Part shown: one piece after another, positions 29,982 to 39,626 of the stretch
Layout of the letters: each line of letters opens with the position of its first letter
Numbering within the stretch: the stretch's first letter is position 1
Assembly: GCF_018919485.1 (NCBI RefSeq)
Contig: NZ_JAHLMU010000001.1
Span: 1,387,265-1,451,264 of the forward strand
Source of the DNA: Psychrobacter sp. TAE2020
GTDB lineage: Bacteria; Pseudomonadota; Gammaproteobacteria; Pseudomonadales; Moraxellaceae
Length of the DNA: 64,000 bases
Direction of reading: 5' to 3'
The notes under the pieces: model-generated
What the model was told of the DNA's origin: nothing
Databases searched by the model: none
What the model saw: the letters and a program-made list of their open reading frames with translations, nothing else
Translations under genes and position numbers: made by a program

Positions 29982-30167
29982 CCGTTCACATCTCTTAGTT
30001 GGTAAAAAGGTTGATTGAGCGACACACTGTTGCCACTAGCTAGCCGTTTTTAAAACTCAATGACTGTCTGCCACCTTTTTGATTATAAAACATATTCTCA
30101 GCGCTGTCTGCTATAGCAGCAATGCTGTGGATTTTGACGGTTGCAGGCTGACTCTAAACTGTAAAAC

Positions 30168-31541
30168 TTAAGCCATATCTAAGGCTACTAGCGTCTCGCC
30201 AATAGTATGGAAAGACCCACAAACCACTATTAAGTCTTGTGGCTGAGCCTTAGCTATCACCGCTGCTGTTGCTTGCTGCAAGTCAGCAAAGGCATGAGTA
30301 TTACTTACATCCACATGACTAGCTAGTACGGTTTTTAACTGCTTTATGGAAGCCGCACGTGGATAATCAATCTCCCCGATAAACCAATCACTAATCGGTA
30401 AATTAGCTTGCGTCAAACGTTGTACTACCATCGAGATATCTTTATCACCCAACATAGAGAATAGCATTTTAATAGTTGCAGGTTGCTTATTATCACTGCT
30501 TTGACTGTGTTGTTTGGCTTGATTGAGTAGATGATGCTGCCAAAATGGTAACAGCTGCGCTAGTAAAAACTCAACCCCTTGCTCATTATGAGCAACATCA
30601 AATAACCAATAACGGTTTTTTAACTCGCGGTAATCGAAACGTCCTGCCAATTTGACGGTAGTGAGAGCTTGCTCAATAGCGTTAGTATCTACTGCTAATG
30701 GACTAGCCAACACCGCTGACAGTGCGTTTGCAGTATTCGTTAAAGACAAAGCAGGTCGTGGCAGCTGAAAGGTGACAGCGGCATTGCTATACTGCCAAGT
30801 GTTTTCATCGACCACACTATAGCTAAAGTCTTTCCCTACCTGATAGCATCTGGCATTATGCTGATTAATCAATTGCTGCACACTATTAGGCATCTCAGTA
30901 GCGCCATAAATCAAGCTGATATTATCACGTAAGATACCCGCTTTCTCGCTCCCTATAGCCTCGACGTTATCCCCTAACCAATCGACATGATCAATACCTA
31001 TATTAGTAATGACGGCTAAATCGGCATCGATAATATTGACTACGTCTAAGCGGCCCCCAAGCCCGACTTCTAACACCCATACCTCACAGTCGGCTTCTGC
31101 AAATATCAACAAAGCCGCTAAAGTAGTCATCTCAAAGAAGGATAAGGTCAATCCGCACTGTAGGCGGGCCGACTCCACTTTATGAAAAGCAGCGATGAGC
31201 GTCTGATCACTGACCATCTGGCCATTGATACATACTCGCTCGTTAAAATGGCTAAGATGGGGCGACTGATATAATGCAGTCTTATAGCCTGCTGCTTGGC
31301 AAAGTGCACTGATAACTGCAGTGGTTGAGCCTTTGCCATTAGTACCGGCAACCGTAAAGACGTAAGTGTCCTCTTTGGCGGACTGTACGATGCCTAAATG
31401 CTCCGCTACGGGCAACACACGTGATAATCCCATATCTATCGCTGATACATGTATCTGCTGCATGTAATCTAGCCATTGGGTCAAGCTAGCATCAGACTTA
31501 GGGCTATCAGGGTTACTAGGTAAGGAGACGGACATGGACAA
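30168..31541 (-). CDS. folC: Bifunctional dihydrofolate/folylpolyglutamate synthase
   Basis: 457-residue Mur-ligase-family enzyme that adds glutamate to dihydropteroate and then to folates. The ATP-binding loop GTNGKGS is at residues 66-72, followed by YQSPHLSHFNERVCING, the FFEMTTLAALLIFAE segment, EVGLGGRLDVVN and NIGIDHVDWLG. The C-terminal domain has AGRFDYRELKNRYWLFDVAHNEQG. There is a short Gln/Ser-rich insertion near residue 340 (KQHSQSSDNKQ). It lies between accD and the dedD-like gene, as in E. coli. Confidence 0.97.
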   Translation of the reverse strand: MSMSVSLPSNPDSPKSDASLTQWLDYMQQIHVSAIDMGLSRVLPVAEHLGIVQSAKEDTYVFTVAGTNGKGSTTAVISALCQAAGYKTALYQSPHLSHFNERVCINGQMVSDQTLIAAFHKVESARLQCGLTLSFFEMTTLAALLIFAEADCEVWVLEVGLGGRLDVVNIIDADLAVITNIGIDHVDWLGDNVEAIGSEKAGILRDNISLIYGATEMPNSVQQLINQHNARCYQVGKDFSYSVVDENTWQYSNAAVTFQLPRPALSLTNTANALSAVLASPLAVDTNAIEQALTTVKLAGRFDYRELKNRYWLFDVAHNEQGVEFLLAQLLPFWQHHLLNQAKQHSQSSDNKQPATIKMLFSMLGDKDISMVVQRLTQANLPISDWFIGEIDYPRAASIKQLKTVLASHVDVSNTHAFADLQQATAAVIAKAQPQDLIVVCGSFHTIGETLVALDMA

Positions 31542-31712
31542 AACCTATATATAAAAGTAATGAAAATAAATAACTAGCTGAAATTTTACCCTAGTGTATA
31601 ACAACAGCACTGAAAACCAAAATCGAAACCGCAGTTAACAGAGTACTGAAGTCCTTAGAGTGACGCTTACAGCCAACTGTGCCACTAGTATAGAGATAAA
31701 ACCTGAGCCTAA

Positions 31713-31754
31713 AAGCAAAAATAGCACTTATCGTCAATTGACAATAAGTGCTAT
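31713..31754 (-). terminator. Intrinsic terminator after accD
   Basis: An 11-bp perfect stem, ATAGCACTTAT (31721-31731) with ATAAGTGCTAT (31744-31754), has a loop that contains the palindrome GTCAATTGAC. On the minus strand it is followed by TTTTTGCTTTT. It lies about 55 bp after accD and before folC, so folC may need its own promoter or read-through. Confidence 0.85.
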
Positions 31755-31807
31755 AGATATTTACTTAAAGAATGGTCTTAACCAGCTTCGCTGCTCTAGG
31801 TTATCAA

Positions 31808-32755
31808 CTAAGCATCAACGTTAGATTGACTGCACAGCTTAGCTAGTAAGCGATAGGTAGTATCAATCAGCTGATGACGATGAACGACTTCATCAACTAC
31901 TCCATGCTCTAACAGAAACTCTGCACGCTGGAACGGCTCTTCTAAAGTTTCGCGTACCGTCTGCTCAATAACGCGCTTACCAGCAAAGCCAATCATTGCC
32001 TTTGGCTCTGCCAAATGGATATCACCAAGCATAGCTAATGAGGCGGTTACGCCACCATAGACAGGGTTAGTCAATACTACGATGTAAGGAATACCTGCCA
32101 GCCTGAGACGCTCGATAGAGGCTGCTGTACGTGCCATTTGCATCAATGACAAGATACCTTCTTGCATACGTGCCCCACCTGATGCTGCAAAACAAATCAA
32201 TGGCTTACGTTCTGCTAAAGATTTTTCAGCGGCTTGTACGAATCGATCGCCAACTACTGAGCCCATAGAGCCGCCCATAAAGCGGAAGTCAAAGGCACAA
32301 GCAACCACTTCTATATTACGTAGTTTACCGTATAGCACTATTAGTGCTTCGCTTTCGCCAGTTTTGGTCTGTGCCTCAAGCATACGCTGTGGATAAGGCT
32401 TGCTATCGATAAAGCCTAAAGGATCTTTAGCAGTGAATTCTTGCCCAAGCTCGCCTTCGACTTCATCTAAGAACCATTGCAAACGCTCACGTGCAGACAT
32501 CGGTAGATGATGATCGCAAAGCGGACAAACATAGCAGTTGAATATCAGGGCTGTATTGGTAATTACTGAATGACAACTGCTACATTTAGTTGAGGGTTCA
32601 GTCTCAACGGCGGTTAAAGGAGCCGTCAAGTTCTGTTTAACGCCAGGTACTGGACGATTAAACCAAGAGTTACCAGCCGTATGAGTAGCGGCTACATTGA
32701 CATCGTTTTCAGTATTAGGTGTGGTTATAGTATCAGTCATATTATTCGCCATCAT
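31808..32755 (-). CDS. accD: Acetyl-CoA carboxylase carboxyltransferase subunit beta
   Basis: 315-residue beta subunit of the carboxyltransferase that makes malonyl-CoA for fatty acid synthesis. The N-terminal zinc ribbon has C58, C61, C77 and C80, with an additional C74. The carboxyltransferase core includes DPLGFIDSKPYPQRM, FMGGSMGSVVGDRFV, FAASGGARMQEG and the ALAMLGD-like SLAMLGDIHLAEPKAMIGFAG. The first 40 residues are a poorly conserved Asn/Thr-rich extension. The start is uncertain between ATGs at 32755, 32752 and 32740, as no strong ribosome binding site is visible. An intrinsic terminator follows. Confidence 0.96.
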   Translation of the reverse strand: MMANNMTDTITTPNTENDVNVAATHTAGNSWFNRPVPGVKQNLTAPLTAVETEPSTKCSSCHSVITNTALIFNCYVCPLCDHHLPMSARERLQWFLDEVEGELGQEFTAKDPLGFIDSKPYPQRMLEAQTKTGESEALIVLYGKLRNIEVVACAFDFRFMGGSMGSVVGDRFVQAAEKSLAERKPLICFAASGGARMQEGILSLMQMARTAASIERLRLAGIPYIVVLTNPVYGGVTASLAMLGDIHLAEPKAMIGFAGKRVIEQTVRETLEEPFQRAEFLLEHGVVDEVVHRHQLIDTTYRLLAKLCSQSNVDA

Positions 32756-32879
32756 TAAAGGCTCATCAGCATTTTAGTTGTTGATTAATCGCTGAGAGTT
32801 AAATTGGGAGTTAAAGTCAGTCATAATATAAGCGGTGATGAGACACGCCTACCATAATTGTAACAATTCATACGTCACA

Positions 32880-32901
32880 TTAGTTTACACACGTAAACTA
32901 A
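32880..32901. promoter_or_regulatory. Inverted repeat upstream of accD
   Basis: TTAGTTTAC (32880-32888) and GTAAACTAA (32893-32901) form a perfect 9-bp inverted repeat with a four-base spacer in the 221-bp gap between trpA and accD. There is no U run on either strand, so it is either an operator-like site or an RNA hairpin in the accD leader. Confidence 0.4.
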
Positions 32902-32976
32902 ATTTAGCAAAGTCATTCGACTCTGTCATCACTAATATTATAAAAACCAACAGACCATACAATATCTAATCTTTAT

Positions 32977-33804
32977 TTAAGCTTGCTGTAAGCTATCTAA
33001 CGCACTGCGTAGCTCGTCCATTTTTATCATAATATTTTGCTGAGCACTAGCAACAGCATCAGCATCATTAGCGTCTATACCAGCAAAATTCTGTACTAAG
33101 GCACTACCCACAATAATACCGTCAGCATGTTCGCCAATCGCTTTAGCAGAGGCACCATCACGAATACCAAAACCTACGCACACCGGTAAATCAGTTTCTG
33201 CTTTAATAGCTTGTACTTGCTTCGCCACATCATCAGTGTCTAAGGTCGCTGAACCAGTGACACCTTTTAGTGATACGTAATAGATGTAGCCACCACAATG
33301 AGTCAATACTTGCTGGCGACGCTCAGCTACCGTAGTAGGTGACAATAAAAAAATCTCATTCATCGAATTATCGGTTAGATGCTGAGTAAAGCTGCCGGCT
33401 TCTGCTGGTGGCAAGTCGACCATTAAGATACCATCGACCCCTGACTGCTCACATAGCGCCACAAAATTATCATAACCAATGATCTCTACTGGGTTGAGAT
33501 AACCCATCAAAATAATCGGCGTTTGGCTGTCTTGCTCACGGAACTTTGCCACCATCTTTAGCGCATCACGAGTACTAGTACCAGCGGCTAAAGCTCGCTC
33601 ACCTGCTAAAGATACTGTTGGGCCATCAGCCATAGGATCTGAGAATGGTAAGCCAAGCTCAATCATATCTGCGCCATGTTTCACTAAGTCATGCAGTAAG
33701 CCTACAGTAGTAGTAGGGTTAGGATCACCGGCCATTACGTAAGGAATTAAAGCTTTTTTATTTTGAGCTTTTAAAGTCTCAAAGGTACTTTCAATACGAG
33801 TCAT
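32977..33804 (-). CDS. trpA: Tryptophan synthase alpha chain
   Basis: 275-residue TIM barrel that cleaves indole-3-glycerol phosphate to indole and passes indole through a tunnel to TrpB. Motifs: ALIPYVMAGDP, the catalytic glutamate in GADMIELGLPFSDPMADGP with its aspartate partner (DGILMVDLPPAEA), YYVSLKGVTGS and the phosphate-binding VGFGIRDGASAKAIGEHADGIIVGSALV. Length is normal. It follows trpB on the same strand after an unusually long 252-bp gap containing dyads; the two genes usually abut. Confidence 0.98.
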   Translation of the reverse strand: MTRIESTFETLKAQNKKALIPYVMAGDPNPTTTVGLLHDLVKHGADMIELGLPFSDPMADGPTVSLAGERALAAGTSTRDALKMVAKFREQDSQTPIILMGYLNPVEIIGYDNFVALCEQSGVDGILMVDLPPAEAGSFTQHLTDNSMNEIFLLSPTTVAERRQQVLTHCGGYIYYVSLKGVTGSATLDTDDVAKQVQAIKAETDLPVCVGFGIRDGASAKAIGEHADGIIVGSALVQNFAGIDANDADAVASAQQNIMIKMDELRSALDSLQQA

Positions 33805-34056
33805 AGGATTCTCTAAAATTTAGTTTAAATTTAATTTTTTATTATTTAATCACCCAATAGACGTCCTTGTGCGATCATAAATTTATGCAAAATAGCTATC
33901 GAAGTTAGTTGTGGCAGCTTTTATAACCAGATTAATCTAAGACACTGGTTCGCTGCTGCCAACTGTTAATCTTTGCCAAAATAATATTTACCCTCTACTA
34001 ATTCATAAAAGGCCTTATAAAATATAGCTCAATAATAATTTCAACAATAGAAGCTA
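33805..34056 (-). promoter_or_regulatory. Structured spacer between trpB and trpA
   Basis: The spacer contains nested dyads. AACCAG (33925-33930) pairs with CTGGTT (33945-33950) around an AGATTAATCT palindrome, and flanking arms with GGCAGC (33913-33918) and GCTGCTGCC (33952-33960) can extend the structure. No U run follows. It may be a processing or stability element or a trpA leader. Confidence 0.35.
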
Positions 34057-35343
34057 TTAAAACTCAAGCCCTTCTGCCTTCATGACAGAATGCAAATCTT
34101 TGTCACCACGACCAGACATATTAACCACGATGGTTTGATCAGGGGTCATAGTCTTAGCAAGCTTGAGGGCATAAGCAAGCGCGTGAGCTGTTTCAAGGGC
34201 CGGGATGATGCCTTCTTTACGAGTGACTTCATGGAAGCCTTCTAAAGCTTCTTTATCCGTACAGCCTACGTATTCAACACGCTTCATGTCTTTTAGGAAG
34301 CTATGCTCAGGACCAACACCAGGGTAATCAAGGCCAGCTGAGATAGAGTGTGTTTCTTGGATTTGTCCATCATCATCGGCCATTAGGTAAGTACGGTTGC
34401 CATGTAATACCCCGATACGACCGGCGGCTAGTGGGGCAGAATGACGGCCCGTTTCGATACCATCACCAGTGGCTTCAACGCCATACATTTTTACATCAGT
34501 ATCGTTTAAAAAATCGAAGAACAGGCCGATGGCGTTAGAGCCACCACCTACACAAGCTACTAGCGCATCTGGTAGTTTTCCTGTTTTTTCTAAATGCTGT
34601 ACGCGTGTTTCTTTACCAATAATCGCCTGAAAGTCACGCACTAATAACGGATAAGGATGCGGACCGGCGACGGTGCCAATAATATAATAAGTAGTATCAA
34701 CGTTAGTTACCCAATCACGCATTGCTTCGTTCAAAGCATCTTTTAAAGTGCGTGAACCAGAAGTAACGGGCACTACAGTAGTACCCAGCAGACGCATGCG
34801 GTAGACATTCATCTTCTGGCGTTCGACATCGTCAGCACCCATGTAGACTACACACTCTAGTCCTAAACGTGCGGCAATCGTAGCTGTGGCAACACCGTGC
34901 TGTCCAGCACCAGTCTCAGCGATAATACGTTTTTTGCCGCACATCTTAGCTAATAAGGCCTGACCGATAGCGTTATTCACTTTATGCGCGCCAGTGTGAT
35001 TGAGATCTTCACGTTTAAAATAAATCTGTGCCCCACCAATCTCATCGCTCAAGCGTTTGGCATGATAAAGCGGGGTTGGGCGACCGACATAATTGACTAA
35101 ATCATCATGGTACTCTTTCCAAAATGCTGGATCGGCTTTGACTTTATTATATAGCGCTTCTAACTCTTCTAGAGCAGCCATAAGGGTCTCAGAGACAAAA
35201 CGTCCGCCATGTACGCCAAAATGTCCACGGGCATCAGGATACTGATTAAAGTCTTGCACGTTTTCTGGATTGCTAAAACTATTAACCGCTTCTGGGGTAG
35301 AAGAAGACTTAGTAATGGGGGTTTGGTTTGCTACAGAACTCAT
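34057..35343 (-). CDS. trpB: Tryptophan synthase beta chain
   Basis: 428-residue PLP enzyme that joins indole and serine to make tryptophan. Signatures: [38 protein letters not shown] with the Schiff-base lysine in [19 protein letters not shown], and [12 protein letters not shown] for the phosphate. An open TTG-started frame adds 14 residues, but the ATG at 35343 has an AGGA ribosome binding site seven bases upstream and was chosen. About 40 residues before the conserved core are Ser/Asn/Pro-rich. It lies between trpF and trpA, each separated by a long spacer. Confidence 0.97.
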   Translation of the reverse strand: MSSVANQTPITKSSSTPEAVNSFSNPENVQDFNQYPDARGHFGVHGGRFVSETLMAALEELEALYNKVKADPAFWKEYHDDLVNYVGRPTPLYHAKRLSDEIGGAQIYFKREDLNHTGAHKVNNAIGQALLAKMCGKKRIIAETGAGQHGVATATIAARLGLECVVYMGADDVERQKMNVYRMRLLGTTVVPVTSGSRTLKDALNEAMRDWVTNVDTTYYIIGTVAGPHPYPLLVRDFQAIIGKETRVQHLEKTGKLPDALVACVGGGSNAIGLFFDFLNDTDVKMYGVEATGDGIETGRHSAPLAAGRIGVLHGNRTYLMADDDGQIQETHSISAGLDYPGVGPEHSFLKDMKRVEYVGCTDKEALEGFHEVTRKEGIIPALETAHALAYALKLAKTMTPDQTIVVNMSGRGDKDLHSVMKAEGLEF

Positions 35344-35656
35344 AATAATTCCTACGATAAGGGGTTTTTTATAGTAATAACTCAAAAAGTTAATGACTTA
35401 AATGAGTGGTGAAGAATTAATTTTGAAAAGTGGTGATAAAAATGAGGGATTAGAAGGTTCAAGGACTTGGCCTAGAACCTTAGCAAGCAAATAAACCATG
35501 ACTAATCATTAAAAACTAAGCGTTGAAAACTTGGTATTCAAGACTAGGTATTCAAAACTTGGCATTGAACAATAAGTATGAAAAGCTAAGTATTAACCAC
35601 TAGCCACTAAAAACTAGGGATAAAAAACTAAGTATTTAACTCTACTTACTTAAGCT
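35344..35656 (-). repeat. Degenerate ~14-bp tandem repeat array between trpF and trpB
   Basis: In the 313-bp spacer, about ten imperfect units of 13-16 bp follow one another from roughly 35510 to 35640. Read on the minus strand, the unit resembles AATACCTAGTTTT, with variants such as AATACCAAGTTTTC, AATACTTAGCTTTTC and AATGCCAAGTTTTG. The array is transcribed upstream of trpB if trpF and trpB share a message. It is non-coding in the sense strand as far as can be seen, and no trp leader peptide was found. Confidence 0.7.
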
Positions 35657-36334
35657 TTAGTTGGCTACTGCTGCACTGTGCGCTGCGCTTTGCCATCGAT
35701 CGTTTTTAATGGCTTTCATAAAGCTACGCATTTTAGCATTGTCTTTTATACCTTTAGCGCTCTCTATACCGCCACTTACATCGACGCCGTAGATAGGTAA
35801 ATCTAGAGTAGCAGCGACATTTTGGTCATCGAGGCCACCAGCTAGAATAATTGGTAGCACACTATCAGTCGGTATTAAACTCCAATCGAAGCGAGCGCCA
35901 GTACCACCGTACTTATGCTGATGATAAGCATCGAGTAATATACTACTAGCACCTGCTGCTGCAAACTGTTCAATCCTAGCACTAACGCTAGCTAGGGTAT
36001 GTCGTTGAGTGTCTATACGCAAAGCTTTTATCCAGCGTTTATTGACTAAGCCAGCGAGCTGTTGGCACTGCTCAGGGCTTTCGTCACCATGAAATTGAAT
36101 GATATCAAAGGCCACTTTTTTAGCCAATTCAATTAGCTCAGCTTCAGCCATATTGACTACTAAAGCTACTACACTGACAAATGCTGGCAGCGCCGCACTT
36201 AAAGTTTGCGCTTGCGCCCAACTGACGGCCCGGGGACTTGGCGGATAAAACACTAAACCTACCGCATCTACCCCTAATAGGGCAGCAGTATTTATATCGT
36301 CGATTTGGGTGAAACCACAGAATTTTACGTGCAT
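35657..36334 (-). CDS. trpF: Phosphoribosylanthranilate isomerase
   Basis: 225-residue TIM barrel that converts phosphoribosylanthranilate to CdRP in tryptophan synthesis. It starts MHVKFCGFTQIDDINTAA with the catalytic cysteine in VKFCG, and has AVGLVFYPPSPRAVS, IIQFHGDESPEQCQ, the catalytic aspartate region ILLDAYHQHKYGGTGARFDW, ILAGGLDDQNV and YGVDVSGGIESAKGIKD. It begins the minus-strand trpF-trpB-trpA-accD-folC string; 179 bp separate it from the divergent photolyase gene. Confidence 0.97.
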   Translation of the reverse strand: MHVKFCGFTQIDDINTAALLGVDAVGLVFYPPSPRAVSWAQAQTLSAALPAFVSVVALVVNMAEAELIELAKKVAFDIIQFHGDESPEQCQQLAGLVNKRWIKALRIDTQRHTLASVSARIEQFAAAGASSILLDAYHQHKYGGTGARFDWSLIPTDSVLPIILAGGLDDQNVAATLDLPIYGVDVSGGIESAKGIKDNAKMRSFMKAIKNDRWQSAAHSAAVAN

Positions 36335-36513
36335 CGTATAACCTTACGAACAGCAAACATTGATTAGGGATAGAATACCAAATGAATCATAAAAAATGCT
36401 GGTAATAAATGATGATAATTTGTTATTTAGATAGCAAATGAATTGCATACAAAAACTTATCCTAGCATACTTTTATTCATAGTTTTGTTTATGATTAAAA
36501 TAAGGATTTCTCA

Positions 36514-38193
36514 ATGTCCACAAAGACAGCAGTAATTGATGATAGTACTAACCAAGTTAACCAACAAGCTGATAATAGTAACCTACCCTCACCCCACTAT
36601 TTGATGTGGTTTCGCCGTGATTTGCGCCTTCATGACAATACCGCTTTAACAGCCCTCTGCGAACGGGCAGTTACTGAGCATTCTAATGACGGTGTAAATG
36701 CTGAAAAAATAAAAGTTTCCGCCGTATATTTTTATACTCCTGAACAGTGGCTTGAACACAATAACTCATTAGCGCAAGTCGATCATATTGCACGCACACT
36801 GCCGATCCTTGCTGAAGACTTGCATAAGCAATTAAATATTACTCTAAGCGTCCATGTTTGCTCAGACTTCGCGGCTTGTATAGAGGCTATTAATGAGCTA
36901 TGCGTTAGTCAAAATGTCAGTTGTATCATGGCCAATCACGAATACGAAGGTAATGAAATCGATCGTGATCGACAGCTAACAGAGCAATTAGCAAACCATA
37001 ATATTGAGTTTATACGCTGGCATGACCAGTGTGTTTTACCGCCCCTTAGTATCACTACTAACGACGGTGATAGTATGTACAAAGTGTTTACCCCTTTTTA
37101 CAGAAAATGGCGTGATACCGTAGAAGCCAGTCAAATGCATAGTCATGAAGCTCAACAGCTGGCTAGTAATAAAACCAGCACGGAACCAACAGCGCTAAAA
37201 TCAGTTTCTGCTAGCGCTCATAACACTGAAGGTAATAGTAGCGAGATAAGCTCATTAGGCGATCAGCTGGTTAATGACTACCAACAAGCTCAGCTTAACA
37301 ACAAAGAGCTTAAAGGGTACAGTGATAGCACGGCGCAACTTAAGCAGTCACGTGCCGACTATCCTGCTGGAGAGGCAGCGGCTAAGGCACAACTAGCGCA
37401 GTTTATAGCTGACGATATTGACAATTACAATGTCAGCCGCGATGTCCCAAGCTTGCAGGCCACTAGCCATATGTCTGCCTACCTGACTATCGGAGCCATT
37501 AGTGCTAGAGAGTGCTATATGCAAGTGGCAAGAGCGCAACAACAGTTGGAGGTTAATGATAGTGACAGTGAAGATATCAATCGCTGGATTAGTGAACTGG
37601 CATGGCGTGACTTCTATCGTCATGTGCTAGTAGAGAAGCCTGAACTGATTCGGCATCAAGCTTATAAAAATGCTACTGATAAAAAGGTTGACTGGTCTTA
37701 TGATAAGCAAGACTTTGCCGCTTGGTGTGCCGGTAACACCGGGGTGCCATTAGTAGATGCAGCGATGCGCTGTCTCAATGCGACAGGCTTTATGCACAAT
37801 CGTTTGCGCATGGTGACCGCGATGTTTTTGACTAAGGATTTGTTGATTGATTGGCGGTGGGGCGAGCGTTACTTTATGCAGCAACTGATAGATGGCGACT
37901 TTGCTTCTAACAACGGCGGCTGGCAGTGGAGTGCTTCAACTGGCACCGACTCTTCGCCCTACTTCCGCATTATGAATCCCTTCAGCCAAGCTAAGAGCCA
38001 TGACCCTGATGCTATCTTTATTAAGACTTGGCTGCCTGAGCTAAAAGCGGTTCCTGCCAGCATCTTACATAGCGAAGATAAGATGCGTAAAGCTTTTAGT
38101 AGCGGTGGTAAGTTTGTTAATACTGCCTATCCTGTACCGATAGTGGAACATAAACAAGCTCGACTAGCCGCTATTGCTGAATTCAAGAAATAA
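36514..38193 (+). CDS. phrB: Deoxyribodipyrimidine photolyase
   Basis: 559-residue cryptochrome/photolyase-family protein, most likely a class I CPD photolyase that repairs UV-induced pyrimidine dimers with light. The alpha/beta antenna domain begins at about residue 29 (YLMWFRRDLRLHDNTAL), and the FAD domain has SAYLTIGAISARECY, ISELAWRDFYRHVL, FAAWCAGNTGVPLVDAAMR, HNRLRMVTAMFLTKDLLIDWRWGE and NNGGWQWSASTGTD. It is longer than usual (about 470) because of an N-terminal extension and a Ser/Thr/Gln-rich insertion at about residues 203-275 between the domains. It is divergent from trpF and convergent with the DUF4230 gene. Confidence 0.95.
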   Translation: MSTKTAVIDDSTNQVNQQADNSNLPSPHYLMWFRRDLRLHDNTALTALCERAVTEHSNDGVNAEKIKVSAVYFYTPEQWLEHNNSLAQVDHIARTLPILAEDLHKQLNITLSVHVCSDFAACIEAINELCVSQNVSCIMANHEYEGNEIDRDRQLTEQLANHNIEFIRWHDQCVLPPLSITTNDGDSMYKVFTPFYRKWRDTVEASQMHSHEAQQLASNKTSTEPTALKSVSASAHNTEGNSSEISSLGDQLVNDYQQAQLNNKELKGYSDSTAQLKQSRADYPAGEAAAKAQLAQFIADDIDNYNVSRDVPSLQATSHMSAYLTIGAISARECYMQVARAQQQLEVNDSDSEDINRWISELAWRDFYRHVLVEKPELIRHQAYKNATDKKVDWSYDKQDFAAWCAGNTGVPLVDAAMRCLNATGFMHNRLRMVTAMFLTKDLLIDWRWGERYFMQQLIDGDFASNNGGWQWSASTGTDSSPYFRIMNPFSQAKSHDPDAIFIKTWLPELKAVPASILHSEDKMRKAFSSGGKFVNTAYPVPIVEHKQARLAAIAEFKK

Positions 38194-38339
38194 CTGTTAA
38201 AAAACAGCTACTAAAAACGGGCCGTTAAAAAGCAGCCTTTAGTAGACCGCTTTCAATAACAAACTAGCAAACATGATTATGCTAAATCAGCAACCTGAAA
38301 ATAAACTGCGGTAGATTAACAGATATAGATAAGCGTACT

Positions 38340-39110
38340 CTAAGACGCTGTGGCGTTACTCATTGGCATCTGACAAGCGCCAGCGCCTTGCGTGTTGACC
38401 TTAACGGTCGCCCCTGTTAAAGAAAACAGCTGCTGCAACTGAGTTTGAGCGTTTTCAAGAGCGATAGTCATAACATCGCCGCGACAAGCGCGCTCTAGTA
38501 CTTCTTTTTTGGCCATGCTCTGTGCTTGCGCCAAAATAGTAGGGTCTACTTGCATCATGCCGAATACCCCAGTTTGCCAATCATAAATCTCTATATCGTC
38601 CAAATACACCGCAAATATCTCTGAGGGCGGTATAGTGATAATGATCTGCGGCATAGTAGAGATAGGGTTATTAGCATCGATAGACTGTGCGCCCTTATCC
38701 TCTACATTGAGCGGTTCAGCAGGCTGCACTACTTGTACCATCTCAGGAGTCAAAGCACTTAAATCGATACCCGCTTGCACACGACCTTTAGCGATAAATA
38801 AAGCCTTTTGCTCATCTTGCCACAACTTCATCCAACTGCCCGTGCGTTCGCTAGTAATGATAGTATCTACGTTAAAAGCCACCGTCTGTAAACGATTGAG
38901 CTGCTGAATCCGAGTCACTACCCCTTCGCGAGTGATAGTATTGATTTCCGGCTCATCTTGACTGCTTTGAGAAATATAAATAGCCGCTACTAAAGCTGCC
39001 AAACCAACAATCAGCAATAACCAAGACATTTTTGCAATGGCTGGTTTTGATTTAGGCTGCTTACTAAGCGCACTATCGCCATTGACAGGTTTATGGTCAG
39101 ACGCGGTCAT
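38340..39110 (-). CDS. DUF4230 family membrane protein
   Basis: 256 residues. A polar N-terminus is followed by one membrane segment (about 30-47, WLLLIVGLAALVAAIYI) and a DUF4230 domain: REGVVTRIQQLNRLQTVAFNVDTIIT, ALFIAKGRVQAGIDLSAL, then IIITIPPSEIFAVYLDDIEIYDW and a helical tail. Function is unknown; the topology suggests an inner-membrane anchor with a periplasmic domain. An insertion of about 25 residues (QPAEPLNVEDKGAQSIDANN) interrupts the domain. It is convergent with the photolyase gene and divergent from proS. Confidence 0.8.
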   Translation of the reverse strand: MTASDHKPVNGDSALSKQPKSKPAIAKMSWLLLIVGLAALVAAIYISQSSQDEPEINTITREGVVTRIQQLNRLQTVAFNVDTIITSERTGSWMKLWQDEQKALFIAKGRVQAGIDLSALTPEMVQVVQPAEPLNVEDKGAQSIDANNPISTMPQIIITIPPSEIFAVYLDDIEIYDWQTGVFGMMQVDPTILAQAQSMAKKEVLERACRGDVMTIALENAQTQLQQLFSLTGATVKVNTQGAGACQMPMSNATAS

Positions 39111-39626
39111 ATCAGCTACCTTATAAAAGTTATTAATAATAGATAAAAGCGCTACAAGCGTTAGATACTTTGCTATAAATGCTGCTTGCTAGCCGTCAGT
39201 TCAAGTAACCGCTACTATATCTCTACACAATTGCTGGGAGAGCAGGTAACTATAGTCAGGTAGCTATAGTAAGGCCCATTCTGCTATCTTGCTATAAAAA
39301 TTAGCCCATAGATGTTTATTAGTAGCATAATTTATCGGTTTAAGCTTAGTTATAGTTGAAAAGATAAAAAGTCATTGCGTCTTAGGCGAACTTTACCTAC
39401 CATAGTCCATAGCTGTCTATGCTAGATTGTCTCTATGCTGTATAAGCGCAATTAACTATCAAGCTACTGCCTTGATAAGTACTTATTATAAGTATAGCTA
39501 TGGACACCCTAACCGTTAGATATCCCCCACTAAGAAGGCAAGTCGAAGGTGAGATTAAGCTATTAATCGAACTCCCAGTGCCTTATTTATTTATTGTTTG
39601 ATCGTTGATAAGGTTACGCTTTATTT
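39111..39626. other. Divergent intergenic region DUF4230 gene-proS
   Basis: 516 bp, AT-rich, without a recognised gene or repeat. It should carry the promoters of both flanking genes. TTGATA at 39472-39477 and TATAGC at 39493-39498 (15-bp spacing) are a weak candidate for proS. Confidence 0.45.

Noticed and set aside
35510..35640. Could the trpF-trpB repeats be a CRISPR array
   Set aside because: Units are about 14 bp, degenerate and directly adjacent, with no unique spacers and no cas genes.
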